A stretch of 19,576 nucleotides of DNA, from positions 1 through 19,576 of the forward strand of contig CATVZP010000034.1 of assembly GCA_958348565.1 (NCBI GenBank), given 5' to 3'. The translations under genes were made by a program, and so were the position numbers. Shown one piece after another: positions 6,738 through 15,985 of the stretch. The DNA comes from an uncultured Collinsella sp. GTDB lineage: Bacteria; Actinomycetota; Coriobacteriia; Coriobacteriales; Coriobacteriaceae. Below the pieces are notes generated by a model. It was not told where the DNA came from, did no database searches, and saw only the letters and a program-made list of their open reading frames with translations. The stretch's first letter is position 1; every line of letters begins with the position of its first letter.

Positions 6738-7817
6738 TTAGCACCCATACCACTGGCGTCTCCATTCCTCAGCCAAATCGGCCCGTCGCGGAATACCCGC
6801 CAGTCTCATCTTTTCAGCCAGCTTCCCCGGATTCTTGAGTTCATCAAACGTAAACCGAAGCACCTTGTGTCCGAGCATTGTCAGATGGGACTCCCGCTGA
6901 CGTTCCGCCACGAATGGGTCGACCGATTCCCGACCCTCGTCGTTCTGTAAGGCATACTTTCCCTTTCCATCGAGCTCGCCAATCACGCACGTCCCGTCCT
7001 CGAGCCTCCAGAAATAGTCGACTCGAAATACCTGATTCGGATCGAGCGGGTCGCGAAACTCCGCCTGCAGCTCCGGAACCGGAAAGCCGTACGCAATAAA
7101 GAACGCCCGAAAACGAGACTCGCCGCCGTTTTCGGACAGCCCGTCCGCATACGACGCGATCACCTGCGCCCTGCGATACCCTCGCCTGCCCTCGCAATCC
7201 ATACGAAGCCGCTCACAAAAGTCATCGCGCGATACGCCCTTTGCTCGCAACGCAGAATCGGCGATCGCCAGGCCATACGAAAACGGCGCGTGCAGCAGGC
7301 AGTCCTCAACCGTGCGCCAAAACGGCGTCACCCGCACGCCGTCGACTTGTTCAAGCGCACACGCCGCCCGCGGACGCAACAGCCGGCATCCTGCACTCAG
7401 CGGCACCGAGCAACCTGTCTTAACAAGATATCGTGGCCCGAGCAGATCATTCGGCACCTCCAGACCCCACAAAAGTGCCGCGTCATAACCCCAAAACGCC
7501 CAATCGGGATGAAACTCTGCAAGCCCTTTGATGGTGCGCAGCGCTCGCTCCGCCGGCGTCAACGCATCCCAATCATGTTGAAAGCAAAACAGATACGGCT
7601 CGGGCTCCGCAATATCGTCGGTTCCCACATGACGCCGCAGCCACATGAGCTCGGCATTGTCGTGCGTCACAAGCAGCACGCCTTGTTCAGCCGCCTTCGC
7701 GAGCCTGGCAAGCATCCTATTCCGCGCCAAGGTTTTACGTGTCGCCTGCTTGTGTTTAAGAACGGTATTAGACACTTTCATCACCACCACATCAGGGAAA
7801 TGGGCCATCGCCGCCAT
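6738..7817 (-). CDS. PD-(D/E)xK nuclease-like protein (DUF559/AbiEi-type architecture), function unknown
   Basis: 359 residues from the ATG at 7817. The C-terminal part has a nuclease-like core: D267 in FRVDYFW, then E281-L-D283-G-K285 in GELDGKGKY, then an ERQRESHLTMLGHKVLRFTFDEL segment typical of Vsr/DUF559-like endonuclease folds. The N-terminal two thirds resemble the helical/winged-helix region of actinobacterial proteins often labelled AbiEi-like, but I see no AbiEii toxin partner nearby. The start is uncertain: ATGs at 7817, 7808 and 7781 and a TTG at 7832 are all in frame with weak ribosome-binding sites; GGCGG 5 nt before 7817 is the best. Third codon positions look less G/C-biased than in the neighbours, which hints at transfer. 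The gene is bracketed by repeat arrays B and C. Confidence 0.72.
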   Translation of the reverse strand: MAAMAHFPDVVVMKVSNTVLKHKQATRKTLARNRMLARLAKAAEQGVLLVTHDNAELMWLRRHVGTDDIAEPEPYLFCFQHDWDALTPAERALRTIKGLAEFHPDWAFWGYDAALLWGLEVPNDLLGPRYLVKTGCSVPLSAGCRLLRPRAACALEQVDGVRVTPFWRTVEDCLLHAPFSYGLAIADSALRAKGVSRDDFCERLRMDCEGRRGYRRAQVIASYADGLSENGGESRFRAFFIAYGFPVPELQAEFRDPLDPNQVFRVDYFWRLEDGTCVIGELDGKGKYALQNDEGRESVDPFVAERQRESHLTMLGHKVLRFTFDELKNPGKLAEKMRLAGIPRRADLAEEWRRQWYGC

Positions 7818-7835
7818 TGCCGCCGCCGGCAAACG

Positions 7836-8130
7836 TCTCGTTCTGTAACAGGAAGACAGTCTTTAAGCCTCTAGTTGTTACAGATCGAGATTTTCAGTCG
7901 TGCGTCTAACCTCTGTCTCGATCTGTAACAGTTAGACCGATTTTTGGCCCCTTCCCGTTACAGATCGAGATCTTTCGGCAGGCGCCAACCTTCCGTCTCG
8001 ATCTGTAACAGTTAGACGTTCTACAGGCCCCCAAACGTTACAGATTTAGACAAACCAGCGGTGCCCAAGCATTCGTCTCGATCTGTAACAGGTAGACCGG
8101 TTTTTTGTCCCTAAACGTTACAGATCGAGA
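7836..8130. repeat. Hairpin repeat array C (4 units, exact 80-bp period)
   Basis: Left arms start at 7836, 7916, 7996 and 8076; right arms start at 7876, 7956, 8036 and 8116. Every arm is 15 nt and every loop and linker is 25 nt. Three of the right arms begin CG instead of TG, and the first left arm has one substitution (TCTCGTTC). The leading boundary GGCAAACGTCTCG is identical to that of array E. The array fills most of the gap between the nuclease-like gene and the end of the next minus-strand gene; nothing else is seen there. Confidence 0.94.
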
Positions 8131-8167
8131 CGAATAGACAGGCGGCGGCGCTGCGACAGCCCACTCC

Positions 8168-8875
8168 CTACTCCCATTCCTGCTCGTAAATATTAAGCGA
8201 CCTTACGTAGCGCCCCTGGGCGCCCATGATGTCGCGAACCAGGCGCAAAAAGAAGCTGATGCACGAGGTGTCGAAACCGTCCTCTAGGTCCTCGGGATGC
8301 ACCGCGCCCGGCCCGTCGACCGCCGTGTCGCTCAGGCGCGCGATGTCATACAGGTAGAGCTGCCCCGCCGTCAGCCAGACATCGTCGACGCACGCGAGCC
8401 GCACCGCAATCGCGCCATCGTTCCAGTGCTCCTTTTGCACGATATGTGGGTCGTAGACGTCAAAGCGACGGTCGGTGCGCGTATCCTTCAGCACGACCAT
8501 GCCAGTCGCGGGATCCTTGTCCAAAATGCCAAAGCGCGAGAAATACTGCGTGTCACGCACCCGCTTAAGTCGCCCGAGCGAAGCTGGAGAAATTGACGCT
8601 GGCGGCTCGTCCACATACAGTTCCAACAGCGTCTTACCGTGGTAATAGGGGCGCTCAAACAGCAGCCAATCGGTAAACGCCATGTTGTAGGCCATGATTT
8701 CGTTTTGAGAAGGTTCCTCGCAATAGCTGAGCCACGGATCGACGATAATCTCGAACTGCTCGCGCGCCGGCTCCAGGAATTGAAACTTCCGCAGCATCCA
8801 AAAGTGAGCCATGTCGGCAATATCGCTGCCGACGGCTTCGGCCAGCTGTGCTCGGTCAAAAACTTGGTCAGTCAT
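8168..8875 (-). CDS. Hypothetical protein, 235 aa
   Basis: I do not recognise the family. The protein is soluble, acidic and rich in aromatic residues (many W, Y, F), with no signal peptide or membrane segment. Recognisable stretches include an N-terminal helical part, a central LKRVRDTQYFSRFGILDKDPATGMVVLKDTRTDRRFDVYDP segment that looks like beta-strands with turns, and an acidic C-terminus (HPEDLEDGFDTSCISF). The start is well supported: GAGGAGG about 6 nt before the ATG at 8875. The codon bias matches host genes, so it is a real gene. It is a single minus-strand gene between repeat array C and a 365-bp gap, with no functional hint from the neighbours. Confidence 0.85.
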   Translation of the reverse strand: MTDQVFDRAQLAEAVGSDIADMAHFWMLRKFQFLEPAREQFEIIVDPWLSYCEEPSQNEIMAYNMAFTDWLLFERPYYHGKTLLELYVDEPPASISPASLGRLKRVRDTQYFSRFGILDKDPATGMVVLKDTRTDRRFDVYDPHIVQKEHWNDGAIAVRLACVDDVWLTAGQLYLYDIARLSDTAVDGPGAVHPEDLEDGFDTSCISFFLRLVRDIMGAQGRYVRSLNIYEQEWE

Positions 8876-9190
8876 GGCATCCTCCTCAAACTGATGAACC
8901 TCAATTTGAGCTTACGAGGAGGGCGAGCAGCCACTGTCAGCGCGGGCAAAATAGGCCTTCGACTGCAAACCAGATGCTAACCAAACACTTGACGGGACAC
9001 TTGACCGAATGAGCGCACCGCAAAGAAACCGCAGGTAGACATAGACAGCCACCCCGCCCTTTTGAGCCAGATGCCCGCTACCACCACAGAAACAACAGGT
9101 GGCCACAGCCCAAGAAGTCGACAAATGAACACCCATACGTCGACAAACGAACAGGCGCCCCGTGAAGAGTGTCCCCAACGACTAGACAAA
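8876..9190. other. Gene-free stretch with short direct repeats
   Basis: No credible gene is seen. It contains a 15-bp direct repeat with one mismatch, GTCGACAAATGAACA at 9117-9131 and GTCGACAAACGAACA at 9139-9153 (22-bp period), and a 9-bp tandem, ACACTTGAC at 8985-8993 and 8997-9005 (12-bp period). GTCCCCAACGACTAG at 9171-9185 repeats part of the terminator hairpin that follows it. The stretch looks like a collage of short interspersed repeats. Confidence 0.55.
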
Positions 9191-9229
9191 AAAGAACGTC
9201 CCCAATGACTAGTCGTTGGGGACGTTCTT
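9186..9229 (-). terminator. Intrinsic terminator of the gltBD operon
   Basis: Read on the minus strand, perfect 14-bp arms AAGAACGTCCCCAA and TTGGGGACGTTCTT flank a self-complementary GACTAGTC centre and are followed by TTTTTT. The hairpin begins 11 nt after the gltD stop. The arms are at 9192-9205 and 9216-9229 and the T-run corresponds to 9186-9193. Confidence 0.85.
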
Positions 9230-9240
9230 AAATGACTACT

Positions 9241-10722
<1,482 letters not shown>

Positions 10723-10727
10723 GGCAC

Positions 10728-13700
10728 TTACGCCTCCTTCTTGGTCGAAGCAACAGAGCCGGCAGCCACGGACGCAGCGCCCGCAGCACCGCCCGCGACA
10801 TCAAAGCGAGCGACATCCGCGGCGCTCGCGCGACCGGTCACGATGTCAAACGCCAACTCCTCGGCCTGCGCATGCGTCTTGCCGGCAGCCTCGCCCGCAG
10901 CGACGATCGCCAGCACGCGCTCGTACTCGGTCGGAATGACCTTCACAAAGTGCTTGCTCATCGTCTCAAAGCTGTAGAGCAGCTTAATGCCGCGCGGGCT
11001 CAGCGTCGCGTCCACGTGCTCCTGGATGAGCTCGCGAATCTGCGCCAGCTCGCCGGCCGTCGGAGCCTTGAGCTCAACGCTCTCGTGGTTCACGCGGGCG
11101 CCGAGTGTGCCGTACTGGTCAAAGACGTAGGCCACGCCACCTGTCATGCCAGCGGCGAAGTTCTGCCCGACCTCGCCCAGGATGAGCGCCAGACCGCCCG
11201 TCATGTACTCGCAGCCATGGTTGCCGCAGCCCTCGACCACCACGGTGGCACCGGAGTTGCGCACGGCGAAACGCTGGCCCGCCAGACCGTTAATGAAGCC
11301 GTGGCCGCTCGTGGCACCAAAGAACGCAACGTTGCCCACGATGATGTTTTCGTCGAACTTGTAGGTCGCATGCGGGTTGGGGCGCACCGACACCTCGCCG
11401 CCCGAAAGGCCCTTGCCAAAGTAGTCGTTGGCGTCGCCGCACACGTTGAGCGTAATGCCGCGCGGCAGGAAGGCGCCAAAGCTCTGACCGGCCGAACCAT
11501 CGCAATCGATGGTGATGGAGCCGGCGGGCAGACCCTCGGGATGTGCCTTGGTCACCGCGTTGCCCAGGATAGTGCCCACGCAGCGGTTGACGTTGGCGAT
11601 ATCGGCGCGGAAGCGAATCGGACGCAGGTGCGCACGGGCATCGGCCGTATAGGGCACAAACAACGTGGAGTCGAGCGTCTTGTCAAGCTCGCTGTCCGCG
11701 GCCATCTGCGGCAGGAAGTGGCGACCGTCGGCACCCGGGATATGGGCACCGAACTCGCAGGTCGCGCTCGCCAGCACGGGCGACAGATCGAGCAGGTTTG
11801 CCTTGCGGTTGCCCGGGACCTCGATCTGGCGCAAGCACTCGGGATGGCCGACCATCTCGTCGACGGTGCGGAAGCCCAGGCTCGCCATGACCTCGCGCAG
11901 CTGCTCGGCAACAAAGAGCATAAAGTGCTCGACGTGCTCGGGCTTGCCACGGAAGCCGCGACGCAGGCGGCAGTTTTGCGTAGCGATGCCGGCCGGGCAG
12001 GTATCCTGCTGGCAGTCGCGCTGCATGAGGCAGCCCATGGAGATGAGCGGCATGGTCGCAAAGCCAAACTCCTCGGCGCCCAGCAAGCAGGCGACAGCAA
12101 CATCGGTACCGTCCATGAGCTTGCCATCGGCCTCGAGCACCACGCGCGAGCGCAGGCCGTTTTGCAGCAGCGTCTGCTGGGCCTCGGCAAGGCCAAGCTC
12201 CAGCGGCAGACCCGCATGCCAGATCGAATCGCGCGCCGCAGCACCCGAGCCGCCATTGTGGCCGCTGATCAAGATCTTGTCGGCAGCACCCTTGGCCACA
12301 CCGGTGGCGATGGTACCGACGCCGGCCTCGCTGACCAGCTTGACCGACACGCGCGCGCCGGGGTTGGCGTTCTTAAGATCGAAGATCAGCTCCGCCAAGT
12401 CCTCGATGGAGTAGATGTCGTGGTGCGGCGGAGGCGAGATCAGGCCGATGCCGGGCGTGGACTGACGGACCTCGGCGATCCAGGGGTAGACCTTCTTGCC
12501 GGGCAGGTGGCCACCCTCGCCGGGCTTGGCGCCCTGGGCCATCTTGATCTGAATCTCGAAGGCGCTGCACAGGTAGCGGCTCGTCACGCCAAAGCGCGCA
12601 CTTGCCACCTGCTTGATCGCGGAGTTCTTGGAGTCGCCGTTGGCCAGCGGGGTCTCGCGACGCGGATCCTCGCCGCCCTCGCCCGAGTTGGAGCGGCCGT
12701 GCAGGCGGTTCATGGCAATGGCCATGCACTCGTGTGCCTCTTTGCTGATAGAACCGTACGACATGGCGCCGGTGTTAAAGCGGCGGACGATATTGAGCGC
12801 GGGCTCCACCTCGTCGAGCGAAACCGGCGTGCGGCCGCTGGCATTAAAGTCGAGCAGGTCGCGTAGGCGCACGGCACGGCCGGTGCGGTGCAGGCGGGCG
12901 CTGTACTCCTTAAAGGTGTCGTAGCTGTCCTCACGGCAGGCGGCCTGCAGCAGGTAGACGGTCTGAGGGTCAATCAGGTGATCCTCGCCGCCGAGCGGGC
13001 GCCACTTGGTCAGGCCCAGTGTGGGCAGCTGATCGGGAGCCGGGCTCTTAAGGATGGCAAGCGCGGCGTCATAGCGCTCATTCTGCTCGCGCTCGACGTC
13101 CTCGACACCCATACCGCCCACACGGCTCACCGTGCCGGCGAAATACGCGTTGACGAACTCCGGCGTAAAGCCAACGGCCTCGAAGATCTGCGCCGAATGG
13201 TAGCTCTGCACCGTGGAGATGCCCATCTTGGACATGATGGAGACGATGCCGGCGGTCGCAGCCTTATTGTAGTTGGCGATGCCCCGCTCGGCCGTCACGT
13301 CCAGGTCGCCACGTGCCGCCAGATCGCGGATGCACACATGTGCGTTGTACGGATAGATGCCGCTCGCGGAGTAGCCCACCAGTGCCGCAAAGTCGTGCGG
13401 AGACACGGCATCGCCGCACTCCACCACGATATCGGCAAAGGTGCGCACGCCAGCGCGGATCAGGTGATTGTGCACGCAGCCCACGGCAAGCAGCGACGGC
13501 ACGGGCACCTCGCCCGCAGCGGCACGATCGCTCAGCACCACGATGTTCACACCGTCGCGGACCGCAGCCTCAACGTCCTCGGCAAGCTGCTTGAGCGCAG
13601 CCTGCAGTGCGCCCGCGCCGGCGTCGCGGCGGTAGACGGCACGGAAGCGGCGAGTCTTAAAGCCCACGCGGTCGATGGCGCAGATGCGGTCAAACTCCTC

Positions 13701-15425
13701 CTCGTTGAGCAACGGACGCTCCAAGCGCACCAGCTGGCAGGCCGTACGGGAATCCTCGAGCAGGTTGCCGTGGTTGCCCAGGTAGAGCGTGGTCGAGGTG
13801 ACCATATGCTCGCGTAGGGCGTCGATCGGCGGGTTCGTGACCTGAGCGAACAGCTGATAGAAGTAGTCAAAGAACGAGCGCGTCTTCTTGGACAGGCAGG
13901 CCAGCGGCGCGTCGATGCCCATCGAGGCGAGCGGGGCCTTGCCCTGCTGGGCCATGGGACGCACGACCTCGTCAACATCATCCCAGTGATACCCGAGCTT
14001 GGCCATGCGCACGGCGGCGGGCACCTCGGTATCCTCGGCGGGCGTTGCCGCGGCAGGCCTATCGAGCGCGTCGACGGTCAGCGTCTCCTCGGCAATCCAG
14101 TCGCGGTAGGGCTTTTCCTTGGCGTAACGGGCGCGCAGCTCATCGTTGTAGATCACGCGACCGCGGGCAAAATCGACCTCGAGCATCTGGCCCGGCCCCA
14201 GACAGCCGCTCGTCAGGATATTCTCGGGGCGTACCTCGATGGTGCCCACCTCGCTCGCCAGCATAAAGCGGCCGTCGCGCGTCACGTAGTAGCGGGCGGG
14301 GCGCAGGCCGTTGCGGTCGAGGGCGGCACCCAGGGTACGGCCGTCGGTAAAGGCGATGGCGGCCGGACCGTCCCAGGGCTCCATGAGCATGGACTGGTAA
14401 GCGTCGTAGGCACGGCGCTCCTCGCTCAGGCTGTCGTTGTGGTCCCACGGTTCGGGCAGCAACATGGACGCGGCACGCGTGAGCGGGCGACCGTTCATGA
14501 CCAAGAACTCGAGCACGTTGTCCAGAATCGCGGAGTCGGAACCCTCGCGGTTGATGATGGGCATCACGCGCTCAAGATCGTGCTGCAGCACGGGACTGTA
14601 CAGGTTGGGCTCGCGGGCGCGGATCCAGTTGACGTTGCCCTTGAGGGTGTTGATCTCGCCGTTGTGGATGATAAAGCGGTTGGGGTGCGCGCGCTCCCAG
14701 CTGGGCGTGGTGTTGGTGGAGTAGCGCGAGTGGACGAGCGCCACGGCCGTCTTGACGGCGGCGTCGTTGAGATCAGTGAAGAAGCGGCGCATCTGCGTGG
14801 CGACGAGCATGCCCTTGTACACGATAGTGCGCGAGCTCATGGAGCACACGTAGAAGATCTTGTCGCGCAGGGCAAACTCGGCGTCGGCCTTCTTTTCGAT
14901 GGTGCGACGGCACACGTACAGGCGACGCTCAAAGGCATCGCCGGCGGGTGTGTCGTCCGGACGGCCCAGGAAGGCCTGCAGGATAGCAGGCATGCAGGCG
15001 CGGGCCGTCTCGCCCAGGTCGTGCGGGTCGACCGGCACCTCGCGCCAAAAGAGCAGCGGCACGCCGGCCTCGGCACAGCCCTCCTCAAACACGCGGCGAG
15101 CATCCTCTACGCCCTTGTCGTCCTGCGGGAAGAACAGCATGGCCACGCCATAGTCGCCCTCTGCCGGCAGAATCTGGCCGCACTTTTGAGCCTCTTTACG
15201 GAAAAAGTGATGCGGAACCTGGAACAGGATGCCAGCGCCGTCGCCGGTGTTCTTCTCGAGTCCCGTGCCGCCGCGGTGTTCCAAGTTGACTAGAATGGAC
15301 AGCGCGTCGTCCAGAATCTGGTGATGGCGCTCACCGTTGATATCGGCGAGCGCGCCGATGCCACATGCATCGTGGTCGAATTCGGGGCGATAAAGGCCCT
15401 GCTGCTGAGCGGAATCTGCCTGCAT
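10728..15425 (-). CDS. gltB: Glutamate synthase large subunit GltB
   Basis: 1565 residues, typical of bacterial GltB (about 1500). The N-terminal class II glutaminase domain starts at the catalytic cysteine C21 (HDACGIG), which must be exposed by removal of a 20-residue propeptide. The central and FMN-binding synthase domains follow, with the [3Fe-4S] ligands C1132, C1138 and C1143 in CLMQRDCQQDTCPAG; their 6/5 spacing is the one known for GltB. The C-terminal part has the repeated glycine pattern of the GltB beta-helix (LSGGEVSVRP, GATSGHGFINGLAG). It releases ammonia from glutamine and channels it to 2-oxoglutarate in the cytoplasm. Start ATG at 15425 has GGGAGGATCGCG upstream. First gene of the gltBD operon. 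Confidence 0.98.
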   Translation of the reverse strand: MQADSAQQQGLYRPEFDHDACGIGALADINGERHHQILDDALSILVNLEHRGGTGLEKNTGDGAGILFQVPHHFFRKEAQKCGQILPAEGDYGVAMLFFPQDDKGVEDARRVFEEGCAEAGVPLLFWREVPVDPHDLGETARACMPAILQAFLGRPDDTPAGDAFERRLYVCRRTIEKKADAEFALRDKIFYVCSMSSRTIVYKGMLVATQMRRFFTDLNDAAVKTAVALVHSRYSTNTTPSWERAHPNRFIIHNGEINTLKGNVNWIRAREPNLYSPVLQHDLERVMPIINREGSDSAILDNVLEFLVMNGRPLTRAASMLLPEPWDHNDSLSEERRAYDAYQSMLMEPWDGPAAIAFTDGRTLGAALDRNGLRPARYYVTRDGRFMLASEVGTIEVRPENILTSGCLGPGQMLEVDFARGRVIYNDELRARYAKEKPYRDWIAEETLTVDALDRPAAATPAEDTEVPAAVRMAKLGYHWDDVDEVVRPMAQQGKAPLASMGIDAPLACLSKKTRSFFDYFYQLFAQVTNPPIDALREHMVTSTTLYLGNHGNLLEDSRTACQLVRLERPLLNEEEFDRICAIDRVGFKTRRFRAVYRRDAGAGALQAALKQLAEDVEAAVRDGVNIVVLSDRAAAGEVPVPSLLAVGCVHNHLIRAGVRTFADIVVECGDAVSPHDFAALVGYSASGIYPYNAHVCIRDLAARGDLDVTAERGIANYNKAATAGIVSIMSKMGISTVQSYHSAQIFEAVGFTPEFVNAYFAGTVSRVGGMGVEDVEREQNERYDAALAILKSPAPDQLPTLGLTKWRPLGGEDHLIDPQTVYLLQAACREDSYDTFKEYSARLHRTGRAVRLRDLLDFNASGRTPVSLDEVEPALNIVRRFNTGAMSYGSISKEAHECMAIAMNRLHGRSNSGEGGEDPRRETPLANGDSKNSAIKQVASARFGVTSRYLCSAFEIQIKMAQGAKPGEGGHLPGKKVYPWIAEVRQSTPGIGLISPPPHHDIYSIEDLAELIFDLKNANPGARVSVKLVSEAGVGTIATGVAKGAADKILISGHNGGSGAAARDSIWHAGLPLELGLAEAQQTLLQNGLRSRVVLEADGKLMDGTDVAVACLLGAEEFGFATMPLISMGCLMQRDCQQDTCPAGIATQNCRLRRGFRGKPEHVEHFMLFVAEQLREVMASLGFRTVDEMVGHPECLRQIEVPGNRKANLLDLSPVLASATCEFGAHIPGADGRHFLPQMAADSELDKTLDSTLFVPYTADARAHLRPIRFRADIANVNRCVGTILGNAVTKAHPEGLPAGSITIDCDGSAGQSFGAFLPRGITLNVCGDANDYFGKGLSGGEVSVRPNPHATYKFDENIIVGNVAFFGATSGHGFINGLAGQRFAVRNSGATVVVEGCGNHGCEYMTGGLALILGEVGQNFAAGMTGGVAYVFDQYGTLGARVNHESVELKAPTAGELAQIRELIQEHVDATLSPRGIKLLYSFETMSKHFVKVIPTEYERVLAIVAAGEAAGKTHAQAEELAFDIVTGRASAADVARFDVAGGAAGAASVAAGSVASTKKEA

Positions 15426-15525
15426 CGCGATCCTCCCCTAGATTATTAGACAGTCATTTGAATAGGCATACTAGGAGCATCGCCGGCCCGTTGTGTTTCC
15501 CACCCGTTTCGAAACAATCGCGTAA

Positions 15526-15630
15526 CGCGCGCCCTACGAGTGGGTGCCGCAGGTGGAGCACACGCCCGAGGTGTCGATTGAGCCCGAGCCCATTGACAAC
15601 GCCACGCTCCGCGTGCCGGGCGGTCTGTAA
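15526..15630 (+). pseudogene. Probable 3' remnant of a lost gene
   Basis: 34 codons open from directly after an in-frame TAA (15523-15525) to a TAA at 15628-15630. They read RAPYEWVPQVEHTPEVSI followed by EPEPIDNATLRVPGGL. Nearly every third position is G or C, as in real genes of this genome, and the composition is protein-like, but there is no start codon or ribosome-binding site. I read it as the C-terminal tail of a plus-strand gene whose body was deleted. I cannot name the parent family. The alternative is chance coding-like noncoding DNA. Confidence 0.45.
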
Positions 15631-15647
15631 GCTCACTGCATCTAACA

Positions 15648-15862
15648 TCTCAATCTGTAACAGGAGGAGCCGATTTTGGCGCCTAGATGTTACAGATTGA
15701 GATTTTCTGCAGGACGGTTTTGGTTTGTCTCAATCTGTAACACGAAGGGCCGGTTTTGGCGGTCAGCTGTTACAGATCGAGATTTTCCATAGGACCATTT
15801 CTTCCTGTCTCGATCTGTAACACCTAGACCCAATTTCCATCCCTAGTTGTTACAGTTCAAGA
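15648..15862. repeat. Hairpin repeat array D (3 units, exact 80-bp period)
   Basis: Left arms start at 15648, 15728 and 15808; right arms start at 15688, 15768 and 15848. All loops and linkers are 25 nt. The last right arm is degenerate (TGTTACAGTTCAAGA). Loops of units 1 and 2 contain an extra small stem, GCC-(GATTTT or GGTTTT)-GGC. The array lies in the divergent gltB-mntH gap, starting 18 bp after the gene remnant's stop. Confidence 0.92.
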
Positions 15863-15910
15863 CATTTCGGCAACCCCCTTTCACCATCCTATTCAAATAC
15901 AACATTTTTG

Positions 15911-15949
15911 TTAGTCGTGGTTAACTTTTTAGCCTAAAACGGGTATCCT
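15911..15949 (+). promoter_or_regulatory. mntH promoter with possible DtxR/MntR-type operator
   Basis: TTAACT (15921-15926) and TATCCT (15944-15949) form a -35/-10 pair with a 17-bp spacer. Overlapping the -35, TTAGTCGTGGTTAACTTTT (15911-15929) agrees with the DtxR-family 19-bp consensus at 11 of 19 positions by eye. That would fit metal-dependent repression of an Mn transporter by an MntR/DtxR-like protein, whose gene is not in this window. Confidence 0.42.
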
Positions 15950-15985
15950 TTGCGGCGTCAAACAAACAGCACGCAGGAGCGCACC

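Noticed and set aside
6400..8130. CRISPR array, because of regularly spaced short repeats with 25-nt variable intervals
   Set aside because: Repeats alternate in orientation, are only 15 nt, form hairpins with each other, and recur in short groups at five loci with no cas genes; some spacers share a consensus.
8912..9178. An 88-codon minus-strand frame in the gap before gltD
   Set aside because: It covers short direct repeats, has many Cys and Ser residues without a pattern, and a poor ribosome-binding site; it looks like repeat DNA read by chance.
15863..15985. Manganese riboswitch upstream of mntH
   Set aside because: The predicted transcription start leaves a leader of only about 30 nt, too short for a yybP-ykoY-type riboswitch.
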